Shown: positions 46,699-55,513 of the stretch, one piece after another
Layout of the letters: every line of letters starts with the position of its first letter
Numbering within the stretch: the first letter of the stretch is position 1
Assembly: GCA_032622095.1 (NCBI GenBank)
Contig: CP136066.1
Span: 107,097,319-107,161,318 of the forward strand
Length of the DNA stretch: 64,000 nucleotides
Direction of reading: 5' to 3'
Source of the DNA: Siphonodentalium dalli
Taxonomy: Eukaryota; Mollusca; Scaphopoda; Gadilida; Siphonodentaliidae
Made by a program: the position numbers and the translations under genes
The notes under the pieces: generated by a model
Seen by the model: the letters and a program-made list of their open reading frames with translations, nothing else
What the model was told of the DNA's origin: nothing
Database searches by the model: none

Positions 46699-47330
46699 TC
46701 TCATATATATTTTGAAGACCTCTGTCTGTTTGTTTGTCTGTCTGTCTGTCTGTATGTTTGTCTGTATGTTTGTCATTAATACAAATCTACGATTCTCGAC
46801 CGATCGGGACGAAACTTGGTGCGTGTGTGTAGTTTGACCAGGCGGTGGACGTTGTCGTATTGGCGAGCCCGTGCGGCGCCCGCTTCGCGCATGCGCAGAC
46901 GAGATCTCGGAAACGGGTGGAGCTATCGACTTGAAATTTGGTATGTGAATGTATCTTGCCCCGGATACAAATTTTATCGGGTCGCCGAGCCCGTGCGACG
47001 CCAGCTTCGCGCATGCGCAGACGAGATCTCGGAAACGGGTGGAGCTATCGACTTGAAATTTGGTATGTGAATGTATCTTGCCCCGGATACGAATTTTATC
47101 GGGTCGCCGAGCCCGTGCGACGCCAGCTTCGCGCATGCGCAGACGAGATCTCGGAAACGGGTGGAGCTATCGACTTGAAATTTGCTATGTGAATGTATCT
47201 TGCCCCGGATACGAATTTTATCGGTTGAAATTTGGTTTTTGAATAGCCCGGACAACGTCGGGCTGGGTAGAGCTATCGACTTGAAATTTGGTGTTTGAAT
47301 AGCCCGGACAACGTCGGGCTCATCGGCTAG
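46699..47330 (+). mobile_element. Helitron-like unit 1 of the array
   Basis: Begins TCTCATATATATTTTGAAGA after an A. It then has a TCTGTCTGTCTGTATGTTTG tract and three 122-bp repeats, each with CGCGCATGCGCA and GACTTGAAATTTGGTATG. It ends with a hairpin AGCCCG-GACAACGT-CGGGCT, then CATCGG and CTAG. A 5' TC, a 3' hairpin a few bases before CTRR, and A/T flanks are Helitron hallmarks. It has no Rep/helicase. The 3' hairpin module is duplicated here (about 47244 and 47302). Confidence 0.75.
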
Positions 47331-47708
47331 TCTCATATATATTTTGAAGACCTCTGTCTGTATGTATGTACCGGTATGTCATTGATACAAATCTACGATT
47401 CTCCACCGATCGGGACGAAACTTGGTACGTGTGTGTAGTTTGACCAGGCGGTCGTCCTTGTCGTATTGGCGAGCCCGTGCGACGCCCGTGCAGCGCATGC
47501 GCAGACGAGATCTCGGAAACGGGTGGAGCTATCGACTTGAAATTTGGTATGTGAATGTATCTTGCCCCGGATACGAATTTTTTCGGGTCACCGAGCCCGT
47601 GCGACGCCAGCTTCGCGCATGCGCAGACCAGATCTCGGAAACGGGTGGAGCTATCGACTTGAAATTTGGTTTTTGAATAGCCCGGACAACGTCGGGCTCA
47701 TCGGCCAG
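47331..47708 (+). mobile_element. Helitron-like unit 2 of the array
   Basis: Starts TCTCATATATATTTTG immediately after the CTAG of unit 1, carries two 122-bp repeats and ends with the same hairpin, then CATCGGCCAG (CTAG changed to CCAG). It has the shortest GTCT tract. Confidence 0.75.
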
Positions 47709-48348
47709 TCTCATATATATTTTGAAGACCTCTGTCTGTCTGTCTGTCTGTCTGTATGTTTGTCTGTATGTTTGTCATTTATACAAATCTACGATTCTCG
47801 ACCGATCGGGACGAAACTTGGTACGTGTGTGTAGTTTGACCAGGCGGTGGACGTTGTCGTATTGGCGAGCCCGTGCGGCGCCCGCTTCGCGCATGCGCAG
47901 ACGAGATCTCGGAAACGGGTGGAGCTATCGACTTGAAATTTGGTATGTGAATGTATCTTGCCCCGGATACGAATTTTATCGGGTCGCCGAGCCCGTGCGA
48001 CGCCAGCTTCGCGCATGCGCAGACGAGATCTCGGAAACGGGTGGAGCTATCGACTTGAAATTTGCTATGTGAATGTATCTTGCCCCGGATACGAATTTTA
48101 TCGGGTCGCCGAGCCCGTGCGGCGCCCGCTTCACGCATGCGCAGACGAGATCTCGGTAACGGGTGGAGCTATCGACTTGAAATTTGCTATGTGAATGTAT
48201 CTTGCCCCGGATACGAATTTTATCGGGTCGCCGAGCCCGTGCGACGCCAGCTTCGCGCATGCGCAGACCAGATCTCGGAAACGGGTGGAGCTATCGACTT
48301 GAAATTTTGTTTTTGAATAGCCCGGACAACGTCGGGCTCATCGGCTAG
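47709..48348 (+). mobile_element. Helitron-like unit 3 of the array
   Basis: Same 5' start and 3' hairpin-CTAG end as unit 1, with four 122-bp repeats. In one repeat the NRF-1-like word is changed (CACGCATGCGCA). Open frames of 75-120 residues on both strands only read the repeats. Confidence 0.75.
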
Positions 48349-48884
48349 AATATTATATATTTTGAAGACCTCTGTCTGTCTGTCTGTCTGTATGTTTGTC
48401 TGTATGTTTGTCTGTATGTTTGTCTGTATGTTTGTCATTAATACAAATCTACGATTCTCGACCGATCGGGACGAAACTTGGTGCGTGTGTGTAGTTTGAC
48501 CAGGCGGTGGACGTTGTCGTATTGGCGAGCCCGTGCGGCGCCCGCTTCGCGCATGCGCAGACGAGATCTCGGAAACGGGTGGAGCTATCGACTTGAAATT
48601 TGCTATGTGAATGTATCTTGCCCCGGATACGAATTTTATCGGTCGCCGAGCCCGTGCGACGCCAGCTTCGCGCATGCGCAGACGAGATCTCGGAAACGGG
48701 TGGAGCTATCGACTTGAAATTTGCTATGTGAATGTATCTTGCCCCGGATACGAATTTTATCGGTCGCCGAGCCCGTGCGACGCCAGCTTCGCGCATGCGC
48801 AGACGAGATCTCGGAAATGGGTAGAGCTATCGACTTGAAATTTGGTTTTTGAATAGCCCGGACAACGTCGGGCTCATCGGCTAG
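48349..48884 (+). mobile_element. Helitron-like unit 4 of the array
   Basis: The 5' end is altered to AATATTATATATTTTG. The GTCTGTATGTTT tract is the longest, followed by three 122-bp repeats and the hairpin plus CATCGGCTAG end. Confidence 0.7.
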
Positions 48885-49473
48885 TCTATTATATATTTTG
48901 GAAGATCTGTTTGTGTGTCTGTGTGTTCGCGATGAACTCGAAAACGGCCGACCCGATTTCGATGAAACTTGGTATGTGGGGGTATTTTCGGCCGGCGGGT
49001 GGCATGGGCCTATTAATTTGTCCGTGCGACGTGACCTTGACCTTGAAATCGGGTCATTTCAAGGTCAAACGCCCGAATATCACGGGATTTCGATGAAACT
49101 TGGTATGTGGGGGTACTTTCTTATGGAGAGTCTCATAAGCATATTCATTTGCCCGTGCAACGTGACCTTGACCTTGAAATCGGGTAACTTCAAGGTCAAA
49201 TCGCCAATTTTGATGGGATTTCGACGAAATTTGATACGTGGGGTTACTTTTGTCCACTGATTGTTTTGGACGGGTCCAATCGTGACCCCGACCAGACCTT
49301 GACCTTCAAAATGATCAATTCGAGGTCAAATCGGGTAAAACCGGATGGATTTCGACGGGTACTTTTGTCCGGGCAGTGTTTTTGGACTGGTCAAATCGTG
49401 ACCCCTCTTGACCTTGACCTTCAAAATGGACAATTCAAGGTCAAAGCCCGGACGAATTCGGGTCACCTTCTAG
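48885..49473 (+). mobile_element. Helitron-like unit 5, different subfamily
   Basis: Begins TCTATTATATATTTTGGAAG and has a GTGTGTCTGTGTG tract. Its repeats contain GATGAAACTTGGTATGTGGG and TGACCTTGACCTTGAAATCG, and it ends with hairpin AGCCCGGACGAATTCGGGT, CACCTT and CTAG, followed by T. The internal repeat differs from units 1-4 but the terminal plan is the same. It is related to the minus-strand copy at 18316-18935. Confidence 0.7.
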
Positions 49474-49940
49474 TATATATATATATATTAAAACAAATAA
49501 AATTTGAATTGTACCTGCCAACCATAATTTTTCTAAATTGTAACTCAAACCTGCCATTTAAAGCAGGGTTTCCACTAGGGGATGGGGGATTGTGGCCGTA
49601 TTTTGGGAAGCAAATGTACCCGGTACTCTGTCGGGAGAAAATTGGGATGTTTATCACTGAAAAGTAGCCACTTCCTTGCACTTGAGACAACAAGCAGAAA
49701 CATTCAAGCTCCGTATAGAAACCAAATTAAAACAGATCGTCTTTCTTTAATCTCAAGTTAATGAACTAAAAGCATGTAAGCACCACAACATACTTCTTTA
49801 TTAGGAATTTGGGAAAGGACCCGGGAGGATTTGAAAGCGCAGTTTGCCCTTTCTTACAACCCAGTTAAGATGAATTTGGGAGTTATGAGATGGTACACAT
49901 AACAATGAGGATGAAAAATGATGTAAACATATTATTTCTT

Positions 49941-50228
49941 CTATTTTATTCTTTGAGATTCTTCTGTTGTTGTTGTTGTTGTTGTCTCCACGTGTTGTTT
50001 CAGCAGTTTGTCTATATTGTCACGAATCTGTTGGTAATTCCGACGTTCTGCCCAACATTCTGCTCTCAGCTGATTTGCTTCTGCCACAGACACCAGCACG
50101 CTTATAATGATGTCTCCGATGGCCTCGATGCCGACGACAGGAACATCCGTGGTGTCAACAGCGTCCCTGCGTCTGGTAGTGATGTTATCGGTGTCGTCGG
50201 TGGATGCCAAGTAGGGGGAACTAGGCAT
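49941..50228 (-). CDS. unrecognised mobile-element protein, C-terminal part
   Basis: A 95-residue frame with Asp/Thr-rich start (TDDTDNITTRRRDAVDTT), a hydrophobic stretch, then a predicted helix (VAEANQLRAECWAERRNYQQ) and a poly-Thr tail from a CAA-type repeat. The helix and tail match the 22.3-kb copy (AEVAADRLRYQQQ). A coiled coil is plausible. Function unknown. Confidence 0.45.
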   Translation of the reverse strand: MPSSPYLASTDDTDNITTRRRDAVDTTDVPVVGIEAIGDIIISVLVSVAEANQLRAECWAERRNYQQIRDNIDKLLKQHVETTTTTTTEESQRIK

Positions 50229-50542
50229 CTCTCAGCTTGCCCCTGTTTCCACTTGGCCCTCCTATCCGCATCCCTTCTTCTTCTCACGGGGTCTTCTTCC
50301 TCCGCTTCTTCTTCTGGTTGCCGAGATCTCCATACCAGATGGTAGGTCGCTGGTGGGTTCCAGCTCCGAGTTACCGCCAGCACAGGGTACTGCTGGAGCA
50401 ATCTGGTAGTCCACGGACAGATGCACACGAAGCCTCCCTTAGCTTGGAGTAGTGTCCAGCTAAGGGTATCCACAATGTGCAATCTGTCCAAGGCAGCTAA
50501 CAAAGCAGAGGGGATTAACTCCATAATCCCTGCCAGGTCCAC
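50102..50542 (-). CDS. unrecognised mobile-element protein, N-terminal part
   Basis: A 146-residue frame: an N-terminal module (MDLAGIMELIPSALLAALD, then LSWTLLQA, a G-G-F-V-C strand, and V-T-R-S-W-N-P), an acidic-basic linker (EEEAEEEDPVRRRRDADRRA) and a Pro/Thr-rich segment. The same order occurs at 21.6-22.4 kb. The frame probably continued into the 49941-50228 frame, which overlaps it in another phase, so one frameshift separates the halves. It may act as a nucleic-acid-binding accessory protein of its element, but I recognise no domain. Confidence 0.45.
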   Translation of the reverse strand: MDLAGIMELIPSALLAALDRLHIVDTLSWTLLQAKGGFVCICPWTTRLLQQYPVLAVTRSWNPPATYHLVWRSRQPEEEAEEEDPVRRRRDADRRAKWKQGQAERCLVPPTWHPPTTPITSLPDAGTLLTPRMFLSSASRPSETSL

Positions 50543-50840
50543 AATCGCTCACTCCGAATCGCTCGGGGGCTAAGATCTTTTCAGAACGGCCACACCAGCG
50601 ATCCGGGCTCAGTCAGCGGGAACAGAGACAAGACACAAAGCAAGCAATGCGACTTGCCCGCTCTACCGCCGGCTGACGAATGATGAAAGAAATGAATGCA
50701 CCACAACATACAGTGGACACAACGACTTTTATAACAGTAGTAGCAATATTAAAAGCTGACATCAAAGGAATGACATCAAAGGAACTACCGCTGTTGGCAA
50801 AAGACACATTGTCACTCAGTGTCATGTGTGCTCTGGCAGT

Positions 50841-51317
50841 AATTAGAATATGTTTTGTGTCGATTTTGATTTATTGTACTATTGACAGTATTAACTAAAC
50901 ATTGCAACTGTGTTGATAGATCAAGTCTTCTTTGGATATCGGTTGGGTTGTCGCTGTTTTTGGATGAGTCCCATCCAGTTAGTACTCTTCTGTATATACC
51001 GGACTTTACGCCCATAATTGTGAGCAGGAGTTATCTTGCTTGTATATCTTCGGATTAGGTCATATGGACACTTTGCGTACTTGAACATAGTGTGCAGCCT
51101 TTCCCAATATGAACATATAGAGGGCAGCCTTTCCATGTAAGCATGATGTTATCAAACATGTGTATATCAGAGGTCCATTGAATGTCACGGCAACAAGATT
51201 TATATGTAAACAAAGCCTTGTTATCCAGAGAATTTTGATTTGTCGCTCTATCAGAAAATGTATGTAAACAATAGATTAAACAATCATATCACCAGTTTAC
51301 CTTTTTATACGCCCGTT
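50841..51317. other. no gene seen
   Basis: Short frames only; nothing recognisable. Confidence 0.4.
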
Positions 51318-52365
51318 TGAAAAAACGGCCGTATTATAGTATTGGTCCGTCCGTCCGTCCGGGCGTCCGTCCGTTAACCTGGTTTCCGGATGATAACTTT
51401 AGTTAGAGTGATCCAAATTTAATAAAATTTGGTATGTGGGTTTATTAGCCGAAAACTAAGTTCAAGTTCGAATTTGGGTTCCGCCCGCCAAATTTCACCG
51501 GAGTTTTGCCCCTTATTTGACGTTTTTTTACCTAGAAAATCCTTGAAATTTGTTGTCCAGATGATAACTTTAGTATAGTTTATCGGAATGAATCCAAATT
51601 TGGTATATTACTTTCTCCCACCAAAACACAGGTCAAGTTCGAACTTGGGTTCTGTCCCACCATTTTTGGCAGAGTTATGCCCCTTTTTCGACTCAAAAAA
51701 TTCAGTTTTTCTTATGTTTTTTGGTTTCCGGATGATAACTCGATTTTGGAATGTTTATACGCAAAACCCGTTTTTTTGTGGATTACATCGAAATACAGCT
51801 CAAGTCCGAATTTCATTTTAATCCGATAATTTTTGCGAGAGTTATGGCCCCTTTTTTGACGTAATTTGACTTAGAAAATCCCTGAAATTTGTTGTCCGGA
51901 TGATAACTTTAGTTAGAGTGAACCGATTTCAATCAAATTTGGTATGTGGGTTTATTAGGAGAAAAGACAGCTCAAGTTCGAATTTGGGTTCCGTCCGCCA
52001 ATTTTCACCGGAGTTATGCCCCTTATTTGACGTAATTCCGGATGATAACGTTAGTTAGAGTGAACCGATTTCAATCAAATTTGGTATGTGGGTTTATTAG
52101 GAGAAAAGACAGCTCAAGTTCGAATTTGGGTTCTGTCCGCCAATTTTCACCGGAGTTATGCCCCTTATTTGACGTAATTTGACTTAGAAAATCCCTGAAA
52201 TTTGTTGTCCGGATGATAACTTTACTAGAGCTTATCGGATTCAATGATAATTTGGTATATTACTTTCTCCCACCAAAACACAGGTCAAGTTCAAATTTGA
52301 GTTCCGTCCGCCAATTTTCCCCAGAGAGGGCGTATTTTGCACGCCCAGCGTAGCTCTTGTTAAAG
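51318..52365 (+). mobile_element. Helentron-like tandem-repeat element, hairpin ends
   Basis: Head: hairpin TACGCCCGTTTG/AAACGGCCGTA followed by a GTCCGTCCGTCCGTCCGGGC tract. Body: six diverged 130-180-bp units with CCGGATGATAACTTTAGTTA, CAAATTTGGTATGTGGGTTT, CAAGTTCGAATTTGGGTTC and GGAGTTATGCCCCTTATTTG. Tail: GAGGGCGTATTTTGCACGCC, again a hairpin, then CAGCGTAGCTCTTGTT. Head and tail share inverted GCCC/GGGC cores. The plan (subterminal inverted words, GTCC microsatellite, tandem core, 3' hairpin) resembles Helentron-derived HINE elements; that assignment is inference. Confidence 0.65.
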
Positions 52366-53057
52366 TTTTACCTATACCATGTATGGTACACATAATGCCG
52401 ACTTCAGGATCAACCATCCATTGTTCGTCCGTCCGTCTCTCTGTCCATAGACACTTGCTATCTGACGCGATAAATCAAGTATTTTTTATAGGATCGTGTT
52501 CAAATTTTATGTGCATGTTTATGATGACACACTCCTCACCTGTATAGTTTTTAGTATCTATCGGTTGATCGGACTAGAAAAGATTTTAACACTTTCCACA
52601 AAATATTCGGTGACTCGAAAATTAAATGGGCCTTTAATTTGCTTTGGTCTAATTGATGAGTACTTTATAGTTACTTGATTGCCATTGATACACTTGCAGT
52701 GGTACATTTAATACTAGTATGTTCAGCAAACAGTTTAAGGCTTTGTGTTGAACTTATAGACTTAACATCCCTACATTTGAATCCTTTGCATATTTCTTTG
52801 CCTGTAATGCCGATGAATGGTAAAAAGCCATATTCCGACTGTAGTAGATCTGAATATGAAGAATGGACTATTCCAATGTATAAATGTACTTTTAGAACTG
52901 AATGGGTGAACTCATTCGGTAATTAAAGGATTAAATTTATGTTTCACTCAAACAAACAATTTTAGTTATTTATAGAATAAAAACTCTGAATAGAAGAAAA
53001 AGATGTTAATCTAGAAACAAGGGAAACAGAGCTTCAGTGTGCATATCATTCAGCATA
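52366..53057. other. fragments of repeats; no gene
   Basis: 52376-52500 holds a truncated head of the 53672-type repeat (CCATGTATGGTACACATAAT, then GTCCGTCCGTCTCTCTGTCC). 52809-52842 matches the hairpin of the pogo-like MITE (CGATGAATGG.AA.AAGCCATA). The 83-residue frame at 52675-52926 runs through the latter and is not a gene. Confidence 0.5.
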
Positions 53058-53271
53058 CAGTAATGCCCTAAATAATCGACTCCTTAACCACAGCAGAATT
53101 ATGGGTAACTCTTTCAGAATTTAGTCGGAAATATGGCTTATTGCCATTCATCGGAAAGATCTCAGTGTGAGCTTTCCGATGAATGGCAACAAGCCATATT
53201 TCCGACTAAATCCTGAAAAGTTACCCATGATTCTGCTGTGGTTAAGGAGTCGATTATTTAGGGCATTACTG
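53058..53271. mobile_element. pogo-like MITE (CAGTAATGC), complete copy, 214 bp
   Basis: TA on each side, ends CAGTAATGCCCTAAATAATC and its complement, and about 100-bp inverted arms through GACTCCTTAACCACAGCAGA, GAATTTAGTCGGAAATATGG and GCCATTCATCGGAAAG around a short loop. The TA duplication and CAG terminus fit the pogo branch of Tc1/mariner. Partial copies lie at 21232, 44888 and 52809. Confidence 0.9.
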
Positions 53272-53477
53272 TATTACAATGTCTATAGTGCATTTACAAT
53301 ACATGTGATTCATATGTAGCATGAATATCACAAATTTGATCATGCTTCAACTCATCATATATATCTGTTATTTTCATATACATGTACAAACAATTTCTGG
53401 ATTATATGCCGCCAATCACCCAAATCTTAACTGCTCCATTCATATCAGATACAGATCCAGCAACTTATGTTAAGTTG

Positions 53478-54546
53478 CAGGGTTTCCGCTATGGCGGCAC
53501 AGGCTCCAGGTTTTCCTCCTTCACTTGCATGGATTTTTGTAGTTAAAAATTAACCCTTCTCAACATTCCTGATAGAAATACCTTTTATCTGATATATCTC
53601 ATTTATTATTGGATTATTTTGACGCACTCTTTGCCCCTATTAAATGATTCATTTATTCTGATTTTTATGTGTACCCATATGATAGTATGGTACACATAGT
53701 GTTGTCGTCCAGATTGATCACTCGTCGATCGTCCATCTGTCTCTCTGACCATTTCTTCGTAGACACTTTACGCATGGTGCGATAATGCAAACATATTTTA
53801 TTCGATCGGAACCAAATTTTATATATGTGTTTCTCAGACTAAGTTTGAGTTCGAATGTGGGTTTGATCAGAGTTTTTTTTTACAGAGTTATAGCCCTTCT
53901 TCGACTTAGAATTCACACATGCCGCAATAACTTAAAACAGATTTATCTGATTGATACCAAATTTAGTATGTGAATTTCTCAGCCCAAAATACAGATAGAA
54001 TTCGAATTTGAGTTTGATCCAATTTTTTTTACTGAGTTATGGCCGTTTTCCTCGACTTAGAATTCACGCATGCTGCAATAATTAAAAACAAATTTATCTG
54101 ATCGAAACCAAATTTGGTATATGAGTTTCTCAGCCCAAAATACAGATAATACTTGGGTAATGGAGTTATGGCCCTTTTTTTTCTAAATAGGATTTTAGCG
54201 ACCCAAGCTGAAAATAACTATCACCAAGGTATGGATTAAACATCTGCCGATCGTGATTGGCCTCTCGTTTTAAATGGAGGTGAAGGTCGCAATGCCTATC
54301 ATGTTCATTGACAAATACATAATTATAAGCAGTCGGCAGACCTTACAGGATTCAATGATTTCAATTTGTTAATATCAAATCCATTGAATATACTTATCTA
54401 GACACTTGTGCAGGTATATTCCCAAGTGCAAGGAAATGGGAGAGTTTTCAGATAAAAAATATCAAAATTCGCATATCACATGTTCAGACCGTCCTATATA
54501 TCCTAGGTTATACGGACCCAACATTTAGACCCTAGCGGAAACCCTG
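53478..54546. mobile_element. CAGGGTTTCC-family transposon, copy 2 (1.07 kb)
   Basis: The ends CAGGGTTTCCGCTA and TAGCGGAAACCCTG are flanked by AGTTG on both sides (53473-53477 and 54547-54551). The last 125 bp match copy 1 (AAGTGCAAGGAAATGG). A Helentron-like repeat occupies the interior. No transposase. Confidence 0.8.
53672..54240 (+). mobile_element. Helentron-like tandem repeat, GTGTACC hairpin head (nested)
   Basis: Head: GTGTACCCATATG..AGTATGGTACAC hairpin, then GTCCATCTGTCTCTCTGACC. Body: three diverged units of about 130-165 bp with CCAAATTT(A/G)GTATGTGAATT, TCTCAGCCCAAAATACAGAT, GAATTCGAATTTGAGTTTGA and GAGTTATGGCC. The shared unit grammar with the 51318 element is clear although the sequences differ. 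Confidence 0.65.
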
Positions 54547-54634
54547 AGTTGTTAACTCCTTCTTTACCAAAATAATTCTTTGTGGATCTTGAACTTGAAT
54601 AAATGACTATGTATACATATATATATATCCTTAA

Positions 54635-55114
54635 AGGTACTCAACCCGATAAAACTCCTCTCAATTACTATTTCAATGGCTTCGGGGGTCAAAAATATTT
54701 GATTCGAGTCGAGGAAGTCACCCATCAAAGCTCAGATTCGTTAGATATCGATTTTAGAAATCTATTATTTTTCATTATCGGGAATTCTTTCTGGCCCAGA
54801 AGATAGTAAAAAATTCGTTATTATTACCCACTTGATTATAGAGTTATCCATCCTTGTCTGTTTGAATAGAATTTTGGCGTAAAATCTCGAGCATGTTACC
54901 AAATTGACGGCAGTTATAAGTACTCATCTCGAGAACATAAGAATTTTCAAAAATCAATATCTAATGACTCTGAGCTTTGTTTGATGGGTTCCTCGACTCG
55001 AATCAAATATTTTTTACCCCCAAAGCCAAAGAAATAGTAATATAGGACCCTCTGATCGGATTGTTGTTGTTGGAATCTGTTGAGATGGGGACCCTCTTTA
55101 CGGGTTGAGTACCT
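54635..55114. mobile_element. TTAA-type MITE (AGGTACTCAATCC family), copy C, 480 bp
   Basis: The ends AGGTACTCAACCCGATAAAA and CGGGTTGAGTACCT are flanked by TTAA (54631-54634, 55115-55118). It is collinear with copy B and inverted relative to copy A. It ends 45 bp before the presumed splice acceptor of the zinc-finger gene, so it sits in that gene's intron or promoter. Confidence 0.9.
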
Positions 55115-55148
55115 TTAATTGGTTCTCGTTTCTCACCAGTGTTTTTGG

Positions 55149-55159
55149 TTTTCTTTCAG
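55149..55159 (+). other. likely splice acceptor of the zinc-finger gene 5' UTR exon
   Basis: A pyrimidine-rich stretch (GTTTTTGGTTTTCTTTCAG) ends in AG at 55159. The following 137 bp contain in-frame stops and two minimal upstream ATGs before the Kozak-context ATG at 55297, as expected of a 5' UTR exon. Confidence 0.5.
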
Positions 55160-55296
55160 ATTCATCTTGGATATCAACAACGAGCTGAAATCATCAGGTG
55201 AAGTACCAGCAGATTTCTGAGTTTGGACCCTCTATTATCAGGAATGACGTGATGTACAGTTATTAGAGTCACAGCCCATCTAGTGAAGTATATACC

Positions 55297-55482
55297 ATGG
55301 CTACCGCTGCAATTCCTCTGGAAGAATTTGTTGGAGGAGGATCACCAATAAACTTGATCGAAGATATGACCTCTTCTGATTGTCCGACTGGGATGGAAGG
55401 CAAGACTGATATTATTGAGGATGGCATCATTTTGGATGATTCACAAGAGGATGAAGACGATGATGATGATGATGATGACGAC

Positions 55483-55513
<31 letters not shown>

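Larger units (their letters stand above)
49794..50697 (-). mobile_element. 904-bp retroposon-like insertion with 14-bp target duplication
   Basis: Flanked by exact GCACCACAACATAC (49780-49793 and 50698-50711), and copy 1 of the host transposon shows the unoccupied site. Read on the minus strand it ends CCCAAATTCCTAATAAAGAA without a poly(A) tail. A 14-bp duplication fits target-primed insertion of a non-LTR or similar retroelement; no reverse transcriptase is present. It encodes the unrecognised protein described in the two following entries. Confidence 0.8.
49564..50840. mobile_element. CAGGGTTTCC-family transposon, copy 3, split by an insertion
   Basis: Starts CAGGGTTTCCACTAGGGG and carries the inverted counterpart of copy 1 (TCTGTCGGGAGAAAATTGGG, CCTTGCACTTGAGACAACAA, GTTAATGAACTAAAAGCATG) to 49793. 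After the insert it resumes at 50712 (ACAACGACTTTTAT, GTAGCAATATTAAAAGC, GTTGGCAAAAGACACATTGT), again as in copy 1. The far terminus was not found, so the end given is where similarity to copy 1 fades. Confidence 0.7.

Noticed and set aside
46684-48838. Many overlapping 75-150-residue Arg/Ala-rich frames on both strands
   Set aside because: All read the 122-bp Helitron-like repeat in different phases; no single frame is favoured.
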